Positions 37,326 through 48,529 of a stretch of 64,000 bases of DNA are shown one piece after another. Numbering within the stretch: the first letter of the stretch is position 1; each line of letters begins with the position of its first letter. The stretch is taken from contig NZ_VNJJ01000011.1 in the NCBI RefSeq assembly GCF_007786475.1, positions 62,001 to 126,000 of the forward strand. Direction: 5' to 3'. The notes below the pieces were generated by a model, which did not search any database, was not told the origin of the DNA, and worked only from the letters and a program-made list of their open reading frames with translations. The position numbers and the translations under genes are program-made. The stretch comes from Cohnella terricola (lineage in GTDB: Bacteria; Bacillota; Bacilli; Paenibacillales; Paenibacillaceae).

Positions 37326-37769
37326 TTAGCGCCCCATTTCCAACGCTCTCATGAACATCGATTTCCTGGCGGTAAGTGCGGTTACGTTCGCCTCGTACGA
37401 CCGCGACGCGGCCAAGAGGTCGACTTGTTCCTTCAGCATGTCTACGTTAGGCATATATACCATGCCGTTCGCATCCGCATCCGGGTGCGTCGGATTGTAC
37501 ACTTGTTTGAACGGGGCGGAGTCTTCCCGGATGGAGGTTGCTCGGACGCCTTGCGCCGACATGCCGTTCATCTGCTGGCCGAGTATGTCCTGGAACTTGG
37601 GCTGAACCGCTTCCATCGTGACGACCTTGCGCCGGTAAGGCACGAACTTGCCGTTCACGTAACCTGCGCGCGTCGTTTCCGCATTGGCAATATTCGCGGA
37701 TATGACGTCCATCCTAAGCCGTTGCGCCGTCAGGGCCGACGCGCTGATGTCGAATCCTCCGAGCTTCAT
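37326..37769 (-). CDS. flgC: Flagellar proximal rod protein FlgC
   Basis: 147 aa. N-terminal rod motif SASALTAQRLRMDVISANIANAETTRAGYVNG (in parts) and C-terminal NVDMLKEQVDLLAASRSYEANVTALTARKSM (in parts). Starts 3 bp after flgB. Confidence 0.96.
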   Translation of the reverse strand: MKLGGFDISASALTAQRLRMDVISANIANAETTRAGYVNGKFVPYRRKVVTMEAVQPKFQDILGQQMNGMSAQGVRATSIREDSAPFKQVYNPTHPDADANGMVYMPNVDMLKEQVDLLAASRSYEANVTALTARKSMFMRALEMGR

Positions 37770-37772
37770 CTA

Positions 37773-38186
37773 TTACACGCTCCCTTGTATTCCGATTCTC
37801 ATCATCTTGACTTCGTGGCTAACCTGTTGGCTAAGCAGGTTATATCGCAATTGGTTCTCCGCGAGCATCGCCATTTCTTTGTCTATGTCTACGTTGTTCT
37901 TATTGTTATTAATGGCCGTCGATTCGTCGGTCACGACTCTGGGAGATGGAGTCGGGTACGAACCGTTAATCGGGATATGCCGGGGATCCGTCGTTTTACC
38001 AACAAGTTGCCGAGTTCCTTGCGACCCGATGGCTTGCGTTAGCAATTCTTCGAATACGACGTCTGACCTTTTGAAATAAGGCGTATCGGCATTCGCGATA
38101 TTGTTGGATAGTACGCGATGTCTAATCGTCGAGGCATGAATGGCATTCTCCAAGCGCTGGAATGCAGCGCCTCCTAATATTTCCAT
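37773..38186 (-). CDS. flgB: Flagellar proximal rod protein FlgB
   Basis: 137 aa from the ATG at 38184-38186, after GAGGAGCGACAACG. The rod motif RHRVLSNNIANADTPYFKRSDVVF is present, and the C-terminus ends in the hydrophobic heptads typical of rod proteins (MLAENQLRYNLLSQQVSHEVKMMRIGIQG, in parts). It is the first gene of the fla/che operon; regulatory sequence lies in the 208 bp between it and the codY terminator. Confidence 0.95.
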   Translation of the reverse strand: MEILGGAAFQRLENAIHASTIRHRVLSNNIANADTPYFKRSDVVFEELLTQAIGSQGTRQLVGKTTDPRHIPINGSYPTPSPRVVTDESTAINNNKNNVDIDKEMAMLAENQLRYNLLSQQVSHEVKMMRIGIQGSV

Positions 38187-38209
38187 CGTTGTCGCTCCTC
38201 TTCGCATGT

Positions 38210-38229
38210 TCATGAAAAATTTTTCATGA
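38210..38229. promoter_or_regulatory. Perfect 20-bp palindrome upstream of flgB
   Basis: TCATGAAAAATTTTTCATGA is perfectly self-complementary and lies 24 bp upstream of the flgB ATG, between a possible promoter (-10-like TAATAT on the minus strand around 38245) and the ribosome site. It could be a repressor operator or a leader hairpin hiding the ribosome site. Confidence 0.6.
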
Positions 38230-38343
38230 TTCGTACCAGAAAATATTACCACGCACTGTATTTCCACGTTAAACCCACAAATTCCTGCTTGATACGACAT
38301 TACTTTCACTTAAACTACAAAAAAAATTACACATTACGACATA

Positions 38344-38357
38344 TTAGAATTTTCTAA
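38344..38357. promoter_or_regulatory. Inverted repeat TTAGAA-TT-TTCTAA in the codY-flgB gap
   Basis: A perfect 6-bp inverted repeat with a 2-bp centre that contains AATTTTCT, the left half of the CodY box AATTTTCWGAAAATT. The right half matches poorly (about five mismatches over 15 positions), so CodY binding is only a possibility suggested by the location next to codY and upstream of the flagellar operon. Confidence 0.3.
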
Positions 38358-38394
38358 GATCAATCATCTACGACATCGGTTCGCGTGACAATAA

Positions 38395-38432
38395 GAAAAA
38401 AGCCCTAATCTTACAACAGATAGAGGGCTTTT
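38395..38432 (-). terminator. codY terminator
   Basis: Minus strand: AAAAGCCCT, an 18-base interior, AGGGCTTTTTT. The stem is followed by a T-run and lies just after the codY stop. It is A/T-symmetric enough to work in both directions, which would insulate the fla/che promoter. Confidence 0.85.
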
Positions 38433-38454
38433 CCTAAAAAGTGTATGCTCGTAT

Positions 38455-39225
38455 TTAGTTTTTGCGATATTCCAGCTCCTGGAGGAGCTGCGAATTCAGA
38501 ATGCGAATATAGGTGCCTTTCATGCCGAGAGAGCGAGTCTCGATGACTCCGGCGCTCTCCAATTTACGCAATGCATTGACGATTACGGATCGGGTGATAC
38601 CCGCTCTGTCGGCAATTTTGGATGCCACCAGCAAGCCTTCTTTCCCTTCCAGTTCGACGAAAATATGCTCCACGGCTTCCATCTCGCTGAAGGAAAGAGA
38701 GTTCACGGCGACGGAAACGATCGCTTTGCTTCGCGCCTCCGCTTCCCGTTCATCGATCCGCTCTCGCAAAATTTCCATGCCGATAATCGTGGATCCGTAC
38801 TCGGCCAATATTAAATCATCGTCACCAAAAGCTTCGCCCTCTCTGGATAGGACTAAAGTTCCAAGTCTATCGTTTCCGCCGATAATCGGAACGATCGTGA
38901 CGATTCCATTTTCGAAAGCCGCGTCTATCGGGGTTAAAATCTCCTCATTCGAGGTAATGTTTGCAGCAGTCTCGGAAATCCGCAAAAGGCGTTCGTTGGT
39001 CTCCGTCGGGAATCTCAATTCGTCTGCTTGCTCCCGGCGCAGCCACATCTCGGGAAACCTCGCCGAATGTGCGGACCCGAGCACTTTGCCCTTTCGACTT
39101 ACAACGAAGACATCGCCCTGGATCGTTTCTCTCAGCACCTCCGCCATCTGACGGAAATTTAGCGGTTTGCCCGCCGCCTCCTGCAACAGCCGGTTAAGCG
39201 TTCGGGTCTTCATTAACAGCGTCAT
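38455..39225 (-). CDS. codY: GTP- and branched-chain-amino-acid-sensing repressor CodY
   Basis: 256 aa from the ATG at 39223-39225, behind AGGAGGAAGTAG. N-terminal GAF domain ([19 protein letters not shown] ... binding isoleucine/valine) and C-terminal winged helix with [34 protein letters not shown] (in parts). CodY represses many stationary-phase genes and, in B. subtilis, the fla/che promoter that also lies directly downstream of codY here. Confidence 0.97.
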   Translation of the reverse strand: MTLLMKTRTLNRLLQEAAGKPLNFRQMAEVLRETIQGDVFVVSRKGKVLGSAHSARFPEMWLRREQADELRFPTETNERLLRISETAANITSNEEILTPIDAAFENGIVTIVPIIGGNDRLGTLVLSREGEAFGDDDLILAEYGSTIIGMEILRERIDEREAEARSKAIVSVAVNSLSFSEMEAVEHIFVELEGKEGLLVASKIADRAGITRSVIVNALRKLESAGVIETRSLGMKGTYIRILNSQLLQELEYRKN

Positions 39226-39254
39226 GTTTCTACTTCCTCCTATAATACGACAAA

Positions 39255-39420
39255 CAAGTAAAACGGCTGCGCCGTCCTTTGACGGCGGTATACGTTTGTA
39301 TCGAGCAATCAGATAGGTAATATGGATGTACAAAACATATAACTTCTGATTGTTCAAGTAAAACGGCTGCGCCGTCTTGCTGATAACCCTGCGAGCGCAC
39401 ACGGCGCCATTCGGGTTATC
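39255..39420. repeat. Intergenic repeat/hairpin cluster between hslU and codY
   Basis: A 22-bp sequence beginning CAAGTAAAACGGC occurs twice in the same orientation, at 39255-39276 and 39355-39376, exactly 100 bp apart. Each copy contains the hairpin ACGGC-tgc-GCCGT. Between them GAGCAATCAGA (39303-39313) pairs with TCTGATTGTTC (39345-39355) with one mismatch. A further perfect inverted repeat GATAACCC/GGGTTATC spans 39382-39420. On the minus strand ACGGC-gca-GCCGT is followed by TTTTACTT, so a copy may also act as a weak terminator after hslU. Confidence 0.7.
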
Positions 39421-39444
39421 GCGCGGGAGACGGCGAGTTACGGC

Positions 39445-40833
39445 TTATAAAATATATTGACTCAAATCGCGATTGCTTGCAATCATGGACAATTTCTCCC
39501 GCACATACTCCGGAGTAATGCGCATCTCTTCAAGCTGGAGCTCGGGTGCTTCGAAACTCAGATCCTCGAGCAGCTTTTCAAGCAGAGTATGCAGCCTGCG
39601 GGCTCCGATATTTTCCGTATTGCGATTAACGTCTTGCGCCATTCTCGCTAGCTCGGATATCGCCTCGTCGGTGAAAATCACGTTGATGCCTTCCGTCTGC
39701 AGCAATGCCGTATATTGTTTCGTCAAGGCGTTCTCGGGTTCCGTCAAGATTCGCACGAAGTCCTCGTCCGTTAAGCTGCTCAGCTCCACGCGGATCGGAA
39801 ACCGGCCCTGAAGCTCAGGAATAAGGTCCGAAGGCTTGGCGATATGGAACGCGCCTGCGGCGACGAACAGAATGTAGTCTGTCTTCACAGGACCGTATTT
39901 GGTGACGACGGTCGAGCCTTCGACAATCGGCAGAATGTCCCGTTGCACGCCTTCGCGCGAAACGTCCGGGCCTTGGCCACGGCCTTGGCTGGCGATCTTG
40001 TCGATCTCGTCGATAAAGATGATGCCGGATTGCTCGGCTCTACGCACCGATTCGGAAATGACGTCATCCATATCGATCAGCTTATTCGCTTCTTCGACGA
40101 TTAACACCTTGCGGGCTTCCTTGACGGTTAAGCGGCGCTTTTTCCGGCGCTTGGGCAGGAATTGCCCCAGCATTTCCTGCATGTTCCCGAGTTGTTCCTG
40201 ACCGGGTCCACCCATCATATCGAGCATGGTCGGCGCATTGTCTTCCACTTCGATCTCGATCATATCGTTTTCCAGCAACCCGGCTTCCAATCTCGCTTTT
40301 GTATCGCGTCTCTTATCCTGCAAGCCTGGATCGACCGGCTCCGGTTCGTCGCTTGGCGTGCTGATGCCACCGAACAGCATCTCCAGCGGGTTTTTCTGGG
40401 ATTTGGGTTTCGCAGGCGCTGGTACGAGCATTGCCGCAAGACGTTCGTTGGCGGCTTTCTCCGCTTTGTCCTTGACTTTCTCCGTGCGCTCCTCTTTCAC
40501 CATGCGAATGGCCGTTTCCACCAGGTCCCTCACCATCGACTCGACGTCTCTGCCGACATAACCGACTTCCGTAAACTTCGTAGCCTCGACTTTAATGAAC
40601 GGAGCGTGAACGAGCTTAGCCAGCCTCCGAGCGATTTCCGTTTTGCCGACACCCGTAGGCCCGATCATAAGAATGTTCTTGGGCACGACTTCGTCACGAA
40701 TCTCTTCCGGCAGGCGGCTGCGGCGATACCGATTGCGCAACGCGACGGCGACGGATCGTTTGGCCGATTTTTGTCCGACGATATATTTGTCAAGTTCCGC
40801 TACGATCTGGCGGGGCGTCAGTGAATCGTTCAT
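39445..40833 (-). CDS. hslU: HslU (ClpY) unfoldase ATPase subunit
   Basis: 462 aa from the ATG at 40831-40833. AAA+ ATPase: Walker [19 protein letters not shown], the inserted I-domain (about 115-240, with low-complexity Met/Glu stretches), Walker [31 protein letters not shown], and the C-terminal sensor-2 region with the terminal tail ([14 protein letters not shown]) that docks into HslV. Immediately downstream of hslV, 32 bp apart. Confidence 0.96.
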   Translation of the reverse strand: MNDSLTPRQIVAELDKYIVGQKSAKRSVAVALRNRYRRSRLPEEIRDEVVPKNILMIGPTGVGKTEIARRLAKLVHAPFIKVEATKFTEVGYVGRDVESMVRDLVETAIRMVKEERTEKVKDKAEKAANERLAAMLVPAPAKPKSQKNPLEMLFGGISTPSDEPEPVDPGLQDKRRDTKARLEAGLLENDMIEIEVEDNAPTMLDMMGGPGQEQLGNMQEMLGQFLPKRRKKRRLTVKEARKVLIVEEANKLIDMDDVISESVRRAEQSGIIFIDEIDKIASQGRGQGPDVSREGVQRDILPIVEGSTVVTKYGPVKTDYILFVAAGAFHIAKPSDLIPELQGRFPIRVELSSLTDEDFVRILTEPENALTKQYTALLQTEGINVIFTDEAISELARMAQDVNRNTENIGARRLHTLLEKLLEDLSFEAPELQLEEMRITPEYVREKLSMIASNRDLSQYIL

Positions 40834-40865
40834 AGGAACCTCTCCCTTATGTTTGTCGAAAGTAA

Positions 40866-41411
40866 TCATTCTATTTCCTCGACGACCAAGTTGTTGTTGG
40901 TGAACACGCAAATCTCAGCAGCTGTCTCCAGCGCCGCTCTCGCAATCTCCTTCGCTTCCATGCCGGGGGCATGGCGCTTCAACGCTCTAGCTGCCGCAAG
41001 CGCGAAACTGCCACCCGAACCGATGGCCAGAATGCCGTCATCGGGTTCGATCACTTCTCCGTTCCCGGATAGCAGCAGCATTCCCGTCGCGTCCACGACG
41101 ATCATCATCGCTTCGAGCCTGCGCAATACCCGGTCCGATCGCCAATCTTTGGCTAATTCGACAGCAGCCCGCTGCAAGTTGCCGTGATGTTCTTCGAGTT
41201 TGCCTTCGAACTTCTCAAACAAGGTGATCGCGTCGGCGACAGATCCCGCAAAACCGGCTAGCACCTGATTGCGATAAAGCCGGCGCACTTTCTTGGCCGT
41301 GTTTTTCATAACCATGCTGTTCCCGAATGTCACCTGTCCGTCTCCTGCAATTGCGCCTTTGCCATTATGGCGAATCGCGCAGATCGTCGTCGCGTGAAAA
41401 CTCATATCCAT
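40866..41411 (-). CDS. hslV: HslV (ClpQ/CodW) protease subunit
   Basis: 181 aa, proteasome-type protease. Core motif [26 protein letters not shown] and [17 protein letters not shown]. The N-terminus reads MDMSFHATT, so several residues precede the Thr-Thr that is catalytic in E. coli HslV (MTTIV...). The B. subtilis homologue has a similar extension and has been described as using an N-terminal Ser. The ATG at 41409-41411 has GGGAGG 8 nt upstream. Confidence 0.95.
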   Translation of the reverse strand: MDMSFHATTICAIRHNGKGAIAGDGQVTFGNSMVMKNTAKKVRRLYRNQVLAGFAGSVADAITLFEKFEGKLEEHHGNLQRAAVELAKDWRSDRVLRRLEAMMIVVDATGMLLLSGNGEVIEPDDGILAIGSGGSFALAAARALKRHAPGMEAKEIARAALETAAEICVFTNNNLVVEEIE

Positions 41412-41452
41412 GGGCTGATCCTCCCTGATCTATCGATATATTAAAGCCGGAA

Positions 41453-41488
41453 AAGCAGCGGCATAGCTCATATACGCTGCCGCTGCTT
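41453..41488 (-). terminator. Hairpin after trmFO, probable terminator
   Basis: AAGCAGCGGC (41453-41462) pairs perfectly with GCCGCTGCTT (41479-41488). On the minus strand the stem is followed by TTTTCCGGCTTTAAT. It lies 6 bp after the trmFO stop, ahead of hslV. Confidence 0.65.
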
Positions 41489-41494
41489 ATTCGG

Positions 41495-42826
41495 TTACAA
41501 AACGGTAGCTTGGTTCAACTCCGACTTGAGCTCCTCTATTCCTTGCAATGCCCTATCGGCGATCGCTTCGTACTTCTCCTTCTTGCTCTTCGCACGGTAC
41601 CCGAGCGGTGGGAACAAGCCGAAATTAGCGTTCATCGGTTGGAAATGTTTGAAGTCTGCCGTCGTTATATAATTCGCCATGCTGCCGAGCGTCGTATGCT
41701 CCGGCAAAACAAGAGGCTCCATTCCTTTTGCCAGACGTCCGGCGTTCAGTCCCGACACAAGCCCCGAAGCCGCAGATTCCACGTAGCCTTCCACGCCCGT
41801 CATCTGGCCGGCGAAGAACAGCGTCTCCCGATCCTTGAATTGGTACGTCGGACGCATCAGCTTCGGCGAATTGATAAACGTATTGCGGTGCATAACCCCG
41901 TAGCGAACGAATTCCGCGTTCTCGAGTCCCGGAATGAGCGAGAAGACGCGCTTCTGCTCGCCCCACTTCAGATGGGTTTGAAACCCGACGATGTTAAACA
42001 ACGTGCCGGCGGCGTTATCTTGACGCAATTGGATGACCGCATGGGATTTGACCCCCGTGCGCGGATCGACCAGTCCGACCGGCTTCATCGGGCCGAACAG
42101 AACCGTTTGCTTGCCGCGCTTGGCCATCACTTCGATCGGCATGCAGCCTTCGAAATACATATCTTTCTCGAAATCTTTGACTGCCGCCGTTTCCGCGGTG
42201 ACTAGCGCTTCGTGGAAGACCTCGAACTCGGCCTCGGTCATCGGACAGTTCAAATAAGCGGCTTCGCCTTTGTCGTATCGGGACGCCAGGAACACCTTGT
42301 CGAAATCGATCGAGTCTTTCTCGATGATCGGCGCGGCCGCATCGAAGAAATAGAAATACTCTTCTCCCAGCAGCTGCTTGATGCTATCCGAAAGCTCGGG
42401 AGATGTAAGCGGACCGGTCGCCACGACGACGATGCCGTCTTGCGGAACGGCCGTCACTTCCTCGTTCTTCACCGTAATGAGCGGATGTTCCCTTAACCTT
42501 CTGGTTACTTCCTCCGAGAAACCTTCGCGATCTACCGCGAGCGCTCCGCCCGCCGGCACGGCGTGCAAATCCGCGCAGGCGAGAATCAGCGAATCGAGCC
42601 GCCTCATCTCCTCCTTCAGCACACCTACCGCGTTCGTTAAGCCGTTGGCCCTCAAGCTGTTGCTGCATACCAATTCGGCAAAGCTGCTTGTATGATGCGC
42701 CGGCGTTTGTTTGACCGGACGCATCTCGTATAAAGTGACTGGCACACCTTGCGAGGCGATCTGCCAGGCGGCTTCGCTGCCTGCCAGACCCGCGCCGATG
42801 ACCGTCACGGATGGATACTCTTTCAA
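41495..42826 (-). CDS. trmFO: tRNA (uracil-54-C5)-methyltransferase, folate-dependent, TrmFO
   Basis: 443 aa flavoprotein making ribothymidine-54 in tRNA with methylene-THF. The N-terminal FAD-binding Rossmann motif [16 protein letters not shown], the [14 protein letters not shown] loop and the C-terminal [24 protein letters not shown] (in parts) are conserved. Followed, in the direction of transcription, by hslV with no xerC/codV between. Confidence 0.96.
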   Translation of the reverse strand: MKEYPSVTVIGAGLAGSEAAWQIASQGVPVTLYEMRPVKQTPAHHTSSFAELVCSNSLRANGLTNAVGVLKEEMRRLDSLILACADLHAVPAGGALAVDREGFSEEVTRRLREHPLITVKNEEVTAVPQDGIVVVATGPLTSPELSDSIKQLLGEEYFYFFDAAAPIIEKDSIDFDKVFLASRYDKGEAAYLNCPMTEAEFEVFHEALVTAETAAVKDFEKDMYFEGCMPIEVMAKRGKQTVLFGPMKPVGLVDPRTGVKSHAVIQLRQDNAAGTLFNIVGFQTHLKWGEQKRVFSLIPGLENAEFVRYGVMHRNTFINSPKLMRPTYQFKDRETLFFAGQMTGVEGYVESAASGLVSGLNAGRLAKGMEPLVLPEHTTLGSMANYITTADFKHFQPMNANFGLFPPLGYRAKSKKEKYEAIADRALQGIEELKSELNQATVL

Positions 42827-42860
42827 TGCCGTAAACCTCCTAAAATCAATCCCGCTCCGA

Positions 42861-44966
42861 TTACTCCGCGGCTTCTCCCGCTTCCTCGACGTTCTCCGAA
42901 TGGCTGCACACCGTGCAATTCAACTGGATCTCGCCTTTTACGCGCTTCTCGACCATCATGCCGCCGCAGCTCGGACAAGGTTTTGCCGACGGTTTATCCC
43001 AGGAGACGTAATCACAGCCCGGATACAGATTGCAGCCGTAGAATATACGACCCTTCTTGCTCCTGCGTTCGACGATTTGACCTTCGGAGCATTTCGGGCA
43101 GCGTACACCGGTATCTTTAATGATCGGTTTCGTATTCCGGCAGTTCGGGAAGCCCGAGCAAGCCAGAAACTTGCCGAAGCGCCCCATCTTATAGACCATA
43201 GGACTTCCGCATTTGTCGCAAATCTCGTCCGAAGGCTCGTCTTTGATCTCGATTTCCTTCATTTCTTCTTCCGCGAAGTTTAATCGGACCTCGAACGATT
43301 TGTAGAAATCGCCGATTACGTTCACCCAATCCTGCGTACCTTCCTCCACATGGTCCAGATCGCCTTCCATGTGGGCGGTGAACTCGACGTCCAGAATCTC
43401 CGGGAAAAACTCCTCCATCAGTTGAATGACGAGCTCCCCGAGTTCGGTCGGAATGAATTTCTTCTCTTCCAGCGCCACGTAATTTCTTTTCTGGATCGTT
43501 TCCAGCGTCGGCGCGTACGTGCTCGGACGCCCGATTCCGAGTTCCTCGAGCGCTCTGACCAATCTGGCTTCCGTAAAGCGAGGCGGCGGTTGGGTAAAAT
43601 GCTGCTTCGGCTCGATATCCGAGGAAGCGACTTGATCCCCCGCAGCCATTGCCGGAAGCAAACGCTCTTCGTCCGGCGCGGTCCCGTCGTCGTTGCCTTC
43701 GACGTATACTTTCATGAATCCGGGGAATTTCAGCTTGGAGCCGTTCGCCCTGAACATGACCGGTCCGCTCGTCAAATCAACGGTCATCGTATCCAATACG
43801 GCCGATGCCATCTGGCTGGAAACAAACCGTTCCCAGATTAGTTTGTACAGGCGCAGTTGATCTTTGGAAGTAAATGCTTTGACCGATTCCGGATCTCGGA
43901 GAACGGACGTCGGACGAATCGCTTCGTGCGCGTCTTGGGCGCTGGCGTTTTTCTTCGTATACACTCGCGGGGTTTCAGGCACGTATTCGCTGCCGAATTT
44001 GCCGCCGATGAATTCCCTTGCTTCTTCCTGCGCAATCGGAGAAATTCGTGTGGAATCGGTACGCATATACGTAATGAGACCGACTGTGCCTTCCTTGCCC
44101 AGATCAACTCCTTCGTAGAGCTGCTGAGCGATTTGCATCGTTTTGGAAGCGCGGAAATTCAGCTTGCGGGCGGCTTCTTGCTGCAAGGAGCTTGTAATGA
44201 ACGGCGGAGACGGATTGCGCTGGCGTTCCTTCTCCTTCACTTCGCCCACGACGAACGGATCGCTGTCCATAAGCGCAAGTACTTCCTTGACGTCGGCCTC
44301 GTTATTCAATTCCTTTTTCTCTCCTCGAACGGAGTGGAATTTCGCCTCGAAGCTCGACTTTCCTTTGGCCAAATGGGCGGTAATGCTCCAATATTCCTCC
44401 GGCACGAAATCGTTGATCTCGTTCTCGCGGTCGTTGATCAGCTTGACGGCGACGGATTGAACGCGTCCGGCGCTGAGTCCCTTTTTTACTTTCTTCCATA
44501 GTAGCGGGCTGATCTTATAGCCAACGAGCCGATCCAGCACCCTTCTGGCCTGCTGGGCGTTCACCAGATCCATATCGATCGGCCGCGGATTTTTGAATGC
44601 GTCCTTCACCGCTTGTTTTGTAATTTCGTTAAATACAACGCGACATGCATCCTTCTCGTCAAGCTCCAGATAATGCGCCAAATGCCACGCGATCGCTTCG
44701 CCCTCTCTGTCGGGGTCAGCCGCCAGATAAACATTTTTAACCTTTTTTCTGGCGTCGCGCAGTTCCTTCAGAACGTTACCCTTGCCGCGAATCGTAATGT
44801 ACTTCGGTTGGAAATCGTTCTCCACCTCGACTCCGATCTGGCTTTTGGGCAAATCACGAATGTGCCCCATGGACGCTTTAACGATAAATTTGCTTCCCAA
44901 ATACTTTCCGATCGTCTTTGCCTTAGCCGGCGATTCGACGATCACGAGCGAGTCCGCCACGTCCAT
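42861..44966 (-). CDS. topA: DNA topoisomerase I
   Basis: 701 aa. TOPRIM domain at the N-terminus ([31 protein letters not shown]), catalytic Tyr in [13 protein letters not shown], and C-terminal Cys4 zinc-ribbon repeats (CDKCGSP...CSGFPNC; CPKCSEG...CNLYPGC; CPSCGG...CTVC). Relaxes negative supercoils. Between dprA and trmFO as in B. subtilis. Confidence 0.97.
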   Translation of the reverse strand: MDVADSLVIVESPAKAKTIGKYLGSKFIVKASMGHIRDLPKSQIGVEVENDFQPKYITIRGKGNVLKELRDARKKVKNVYLAADPDREGEAIAWHLAHYLELDEKDACRVVFNEITKQAVKDAFKNPRPIDMDLVNAQQARRVLDRLVGYKISPLLWKKVKKGLSAGRVQSVAVKLINDRENEINDFVPEEYWSITAHLAKGKSSFEAKFHSVRGEKKELNNEADVKEVLALMDSDPFVVGEVKEKERQRNPSPPFITSSLQQEAARKLNFRASKTMQIAQQLYEGVDLGKEGTVGLITYMRTDSTRISPIAQEEAREFIGGKFGSEYVPETPRVYTKKNASAQDAHEAIRPTSVLRDPESVKAFTSKDQLRLYKLIWERFVSSQMASAVLDTMTVDLTSGPVMFRANGSKLKFPGFMKVYVEGNDDGTAPDEERLLPAMAAGDQVASSDIEPKQHFTQPPPRFTEARLVRALEELGIGRPSTYAPTLETIQKRNYVALEEKKFIPTELGELVIQLMEEFFPEILDVEFTAHMEGDLDHVEEGTQDWVNVIGDFYKSFEVRLNFAEEEMKEIEIKDEPSDEICDKCGSPMVYKMGRFGKFLACSGFPNCRNTKPIIKDTGVRCPKCSEGQIVERRSKKGRIFYGCNLYPGCDYVSWDKPSAKPCPSCGGMMVEKRVKGEIQLNCTVCSHSENVEEAGEAAE

Positions 44967-45019
44967 TCCTCCTCTCCTACGGTCGACAAGTCCTCGTGCC
45001 TATGATCTTATGCCTTCAT

Positions 45020-46216
45020 TTAAAGGACATGATATACAGAACCGGGTTGTTGTTGAATTCGTCGTTTTATTAGTAAAGATAGCAGAACGGAGTGTAAAAG
45101 TCCAAATGTCATCCCCGAACGCACCGCCAATTCGTCGACGGAGCAAGGCTGATCAAGTATAAATTGGTAAATTCGAAGCTCATCGGCGCTTAAGACCACA
45201 TTCTCAGTCATCTCCTTTTTCCCGGTATCTTTGTCGTCCTTCTCGCGGGAAGAGAAGGCGGGCAAGCGATGATGATACGCCTGGAAAATATCGTTCGCAT
45301 CCAGCGCCGGATGAGCTCCCTTCCTGAAATATTCAAGAGCTCCCAGACTCTTCGGGGAAGACACCTGGCCGGGAACGACGAAGACGTCGCGGTTGTAGTC
45401 GAGGGCCAGATCGGCCGTAATGAGCGCGCCGCTTCTGCGCGCTGCTTCCACGACGATCACGCCGAAAGACAAACCTGCGATGATCCGATTGCGCAACGGG
45501 AATAATCCCGGTCTGAGAATCGTATCCGGAGGGCTCTCGGAAACGATCAGACCACGATCGGCCATCTCCGCGTATAACGCCTTGTTCTCGGGAGGGTAGA
45601 TCGCATCCACTCCGCCCGCAACGACCGCTATCGTCCCGTATTCGGTCCGTAGCGCTCCTGAATGGGCGGCAGCGTCAATTCCCCTCGCCAGCCCGCTGAC
45701 GACCGTCATTCGGCTCCCGCAGCCTTCTGCGAGCGTTCCTGCCGCATTCCGGCCGTATGCCGTAGCCACTCTCGTGCCGACGATCGCGATAGCCGGATTT
45801 CGAAGCAGCTCCAACCTCCCCCGATAATAAAGCACCCAAGGAGGATCGGATATTTGATAAAGCAGCTCCGGGTACTCATCATCCAAATAGGTGACGATTT
45901 TCATCTTCCCCGCCGCGTGGCGTATCCGTCTTCGTTCCGCAGATTCTGGCCGCATATTATGTTCGACCGCCGCGGCTTGCCTTGGCGTCATACCCCGCTC
46001 GCGCCAATCCCCTGCCCTGAAATCGGCCGAATGCCTGAGAGAACCCGGACGTTGCCCAGCACCATGCAGCAGAGCCTTCGCGATCGTAACTCTCCCTACG
46101 CCTTCCGTCTCATGCAGCGCGATGAGCACCTCCCGGGAGATCCCCGTCGATAACGCTTCTACTTTCGTTACCGCTCTTACCGATTCACTGTCGCCGTTCT
46201 TACGTCTATCGGTCAT
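45020..46216 (-). CDS. dprA: DNA processing protein DprA (Smf)
   Basis: 398 aa. Extended Rossmann fold with VVSGLARGIDAAAHSGAL, GTIAVVAGGVDAIYPPEN and FPLRNRIIAGLS, the DprA/Smf hallmarks; the C-terminal winged helix (about 330-398, ELRIYQFILDQPCSVDELAVRSG) is present. It loads RecA on incoming single-stranded DNA during transformation. The insert-prone comM gene, another DNA-uptake ATPase, is about 3 kb away. Confidence 0.95.
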   Translation of the reverse strand: MTDRRKNGDSESVRAVTKVEALSTGISREVLIALHETEGVGRVTIAKALLHGAGQRPGSLRHSADFRAGDWRERGMTPRQAAAVEHNMRPESAERRRIRHAAGKMKIVTYLDDEYPELLYQISDPPWVLYYRGRLELLRNPAIAIVGTRVATAYGRNAAGTLAEGCGSRMTVVSGLARGIDAAAHSGALRTEYGTIAVVAGGVDAIYPPENKALYAEMADRGLIVSESPPDTILRPGLFPLRNRIIAGLSFGVIVVEAARRSGALITADLALDYNRDVFVVPGQVSSPKSLGALEYFRKGAHPALDANDIFQAYHHRLPAFSSREKDDKDTGKKEMTENVVLSADELRIYQFILDQPCSVDELAVRSGMTFGLLHSVLLSLLIKRRIQQQPGSVYHVL

Positions 46217-46253
46217 TTACCCTCGCTCTCCTCTCGCTCATATGACGGCAAAC

Positions 46254-46296
46254 GCGAAAAAGCCTTCCACGCCCTCAAGGGAGGGGGCGGAAGGCT
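46254..46296 (-). terminator. Terminator of sucCD
   Basis: Minus strand: AGCCTTCC and GGAAGGCT form an 8-bp stem extended inward by GCCC/GGGC-type pairing, followed by TTTTTCGCG. It lies about 75 bp after the sucD stop, before dprA. Confidence 0.85.
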
Positions 46297-46370
46297 GCTT
46301 GCCTTGCCGATTCGTCCGGGAGACCGTTCGGGTATCCGTTCGAATTCACTCATATAAAGCTAATGTACCA

Positions 46371-47297
<927 letters not shown>

Positions 47298-47328
47298 GAT
47301 TATACACTCCCCGGTATGTTTCCCCTTG

Positions 47329-48489
47329 TCATTTCACAAGCGAAACGATTTTTTGAGCGCCGTCGGACATCGAATCCGCGGCCACGATGTTCAGGCCGGA
47401 TCCATTCAGAATTTCTTTGCCCAGATTGACGTTCGTTCCTTCCAAACGCACGACGAGCGGTTTGTCGAGGCCAAGTTCGCGTGCAGCCGCAACAACGCCT
47501 TCCGCGATGACGTCACACTTCATGATGCCGCCGAAAATGTTGACGAAAATCCCTTTGACGTTCGCATCGGAAAGAATGATCTTGAACGCTTCGGTGACTT
47601 TCTCTTTCGTCGCGCCGCCGCCTACGTCCAGGAAGTTCGCAGGAGAACCGCCGAAATATTTGATAATGTCCATCGTAGCCATCGCCAGGCCGGCGCCGTT
47701 AACCATGCAGCCGATGTTGCCGTCGAGGGCGATATAGCTCAGATCGAACTTGGAAGCTTGAATTTCCTTCTCGTCTTCTTCGTCCAGGTCGCGAAGCTCG
47801 ACAATGTCCTTATGACGGAACAGCGCGTTGGAATCGAAGTTCAGCTTCGCGTCCAGTGCCATAACGTCTCCGGAGCCGGTCACGACGAGCGGGTTGATCT
47901 CCGCGATGGAGCAATCCTTTTCTTCGAACGCTTTGTACAGAGCGAGCATGAATTTGATCGCTTTATTCGCAAGCTCGACTGGAATGTTGATGTCGAGTGC
48001 CAATTGGCGAGCTTGGAAAGTTTGCAATCCGACTGCCGGATCGATAACCACTTTAATGATTTTCTCAGGGGAATTAGCGGCGACTTCTTCGATATCCATG
48101 CCGCCTTCTTCCGAACCCATCATGACGACGCGGCCCGTTCCGCGATCGACAACGACTCCAAGATAATATTCTTTCTTGATGTCGCAGCCTTCTTCGATCA
48201 GAAGACGCTTGATTTCTTTGCCTTCAGGTCCCGTCTGATGCGTGACCAGCACTTTGCCTAGCAATTCTTTCGCGTAGTTCGCGACATCGTCCAAGTTTTT
48301 GGCGATTTTGACCCCGCCCGCTTTACCGCGTCCGCCCGCGTGAATCTGGGCTTTGACTACGGTTACAGGGCTTCCGAGTTCTTTCGCGGCGCTGACGGCT
48401 TCGTCGACGGTAAACGCCACTTTGCCGCGAGGCACGTTAACGCCATACTGCCTCAAGACTTCCTTGCCTTGATACTCATGAATATTCAT
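47329..48489 (-). CDS. sucC: Succinyl-CoA synthetase beta subunit
   Basis: 386 aa from the ATG at 48487-48489 ([16 protein letters not shown]), behind GGGAGG. ATP-grasp domain ([17 protein letters not shown]) and a C-terminal CoA-ligase domain with nucleotide-specificity region ([24 protein letters not shown], in parts). Cotranscribed with sucD. The leader carries two strong hairpins. Confidence 0.97.
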   Translation of the reverse strand: MNIHEYQGKEVLRQYGVNVPRGKVAFTVDEAVSAAKELGSPVTVVKAQIHAGGRGKAGGVKIAKNLDDVANYAKELLGKVLVTHQTGPEGKEIKRLLIEEGCDIKKEYYLGVVVDRGTGRVVMMGSEEGGMDIEEVAANSPEKIIKVVIDPAVGLQTFQARQLALDINIPVELANKAIKFMLALYKAFEEKDCSIAEINPLVVTGSGDVMALDAKLNFDSNALFRHKDIVELRDLDEEDEKEIQASKFDLSYIALDGNIGCMVNGAGLAMATMDIIKYFGGSPANFLDVGGGATKEKVTEAFKIILSDANVKGIFVNIFGGIMKCDVIAEGVVAAARELGLDKPLVVRLEGTNVNLGKEILNGSGLNIVAADSMSDGAQKIVSLVK

Positions 48490-48529
48490 GATCTGGCATC
48501 CTCCCGTTGTGCGCAATAATATCTGGTGC

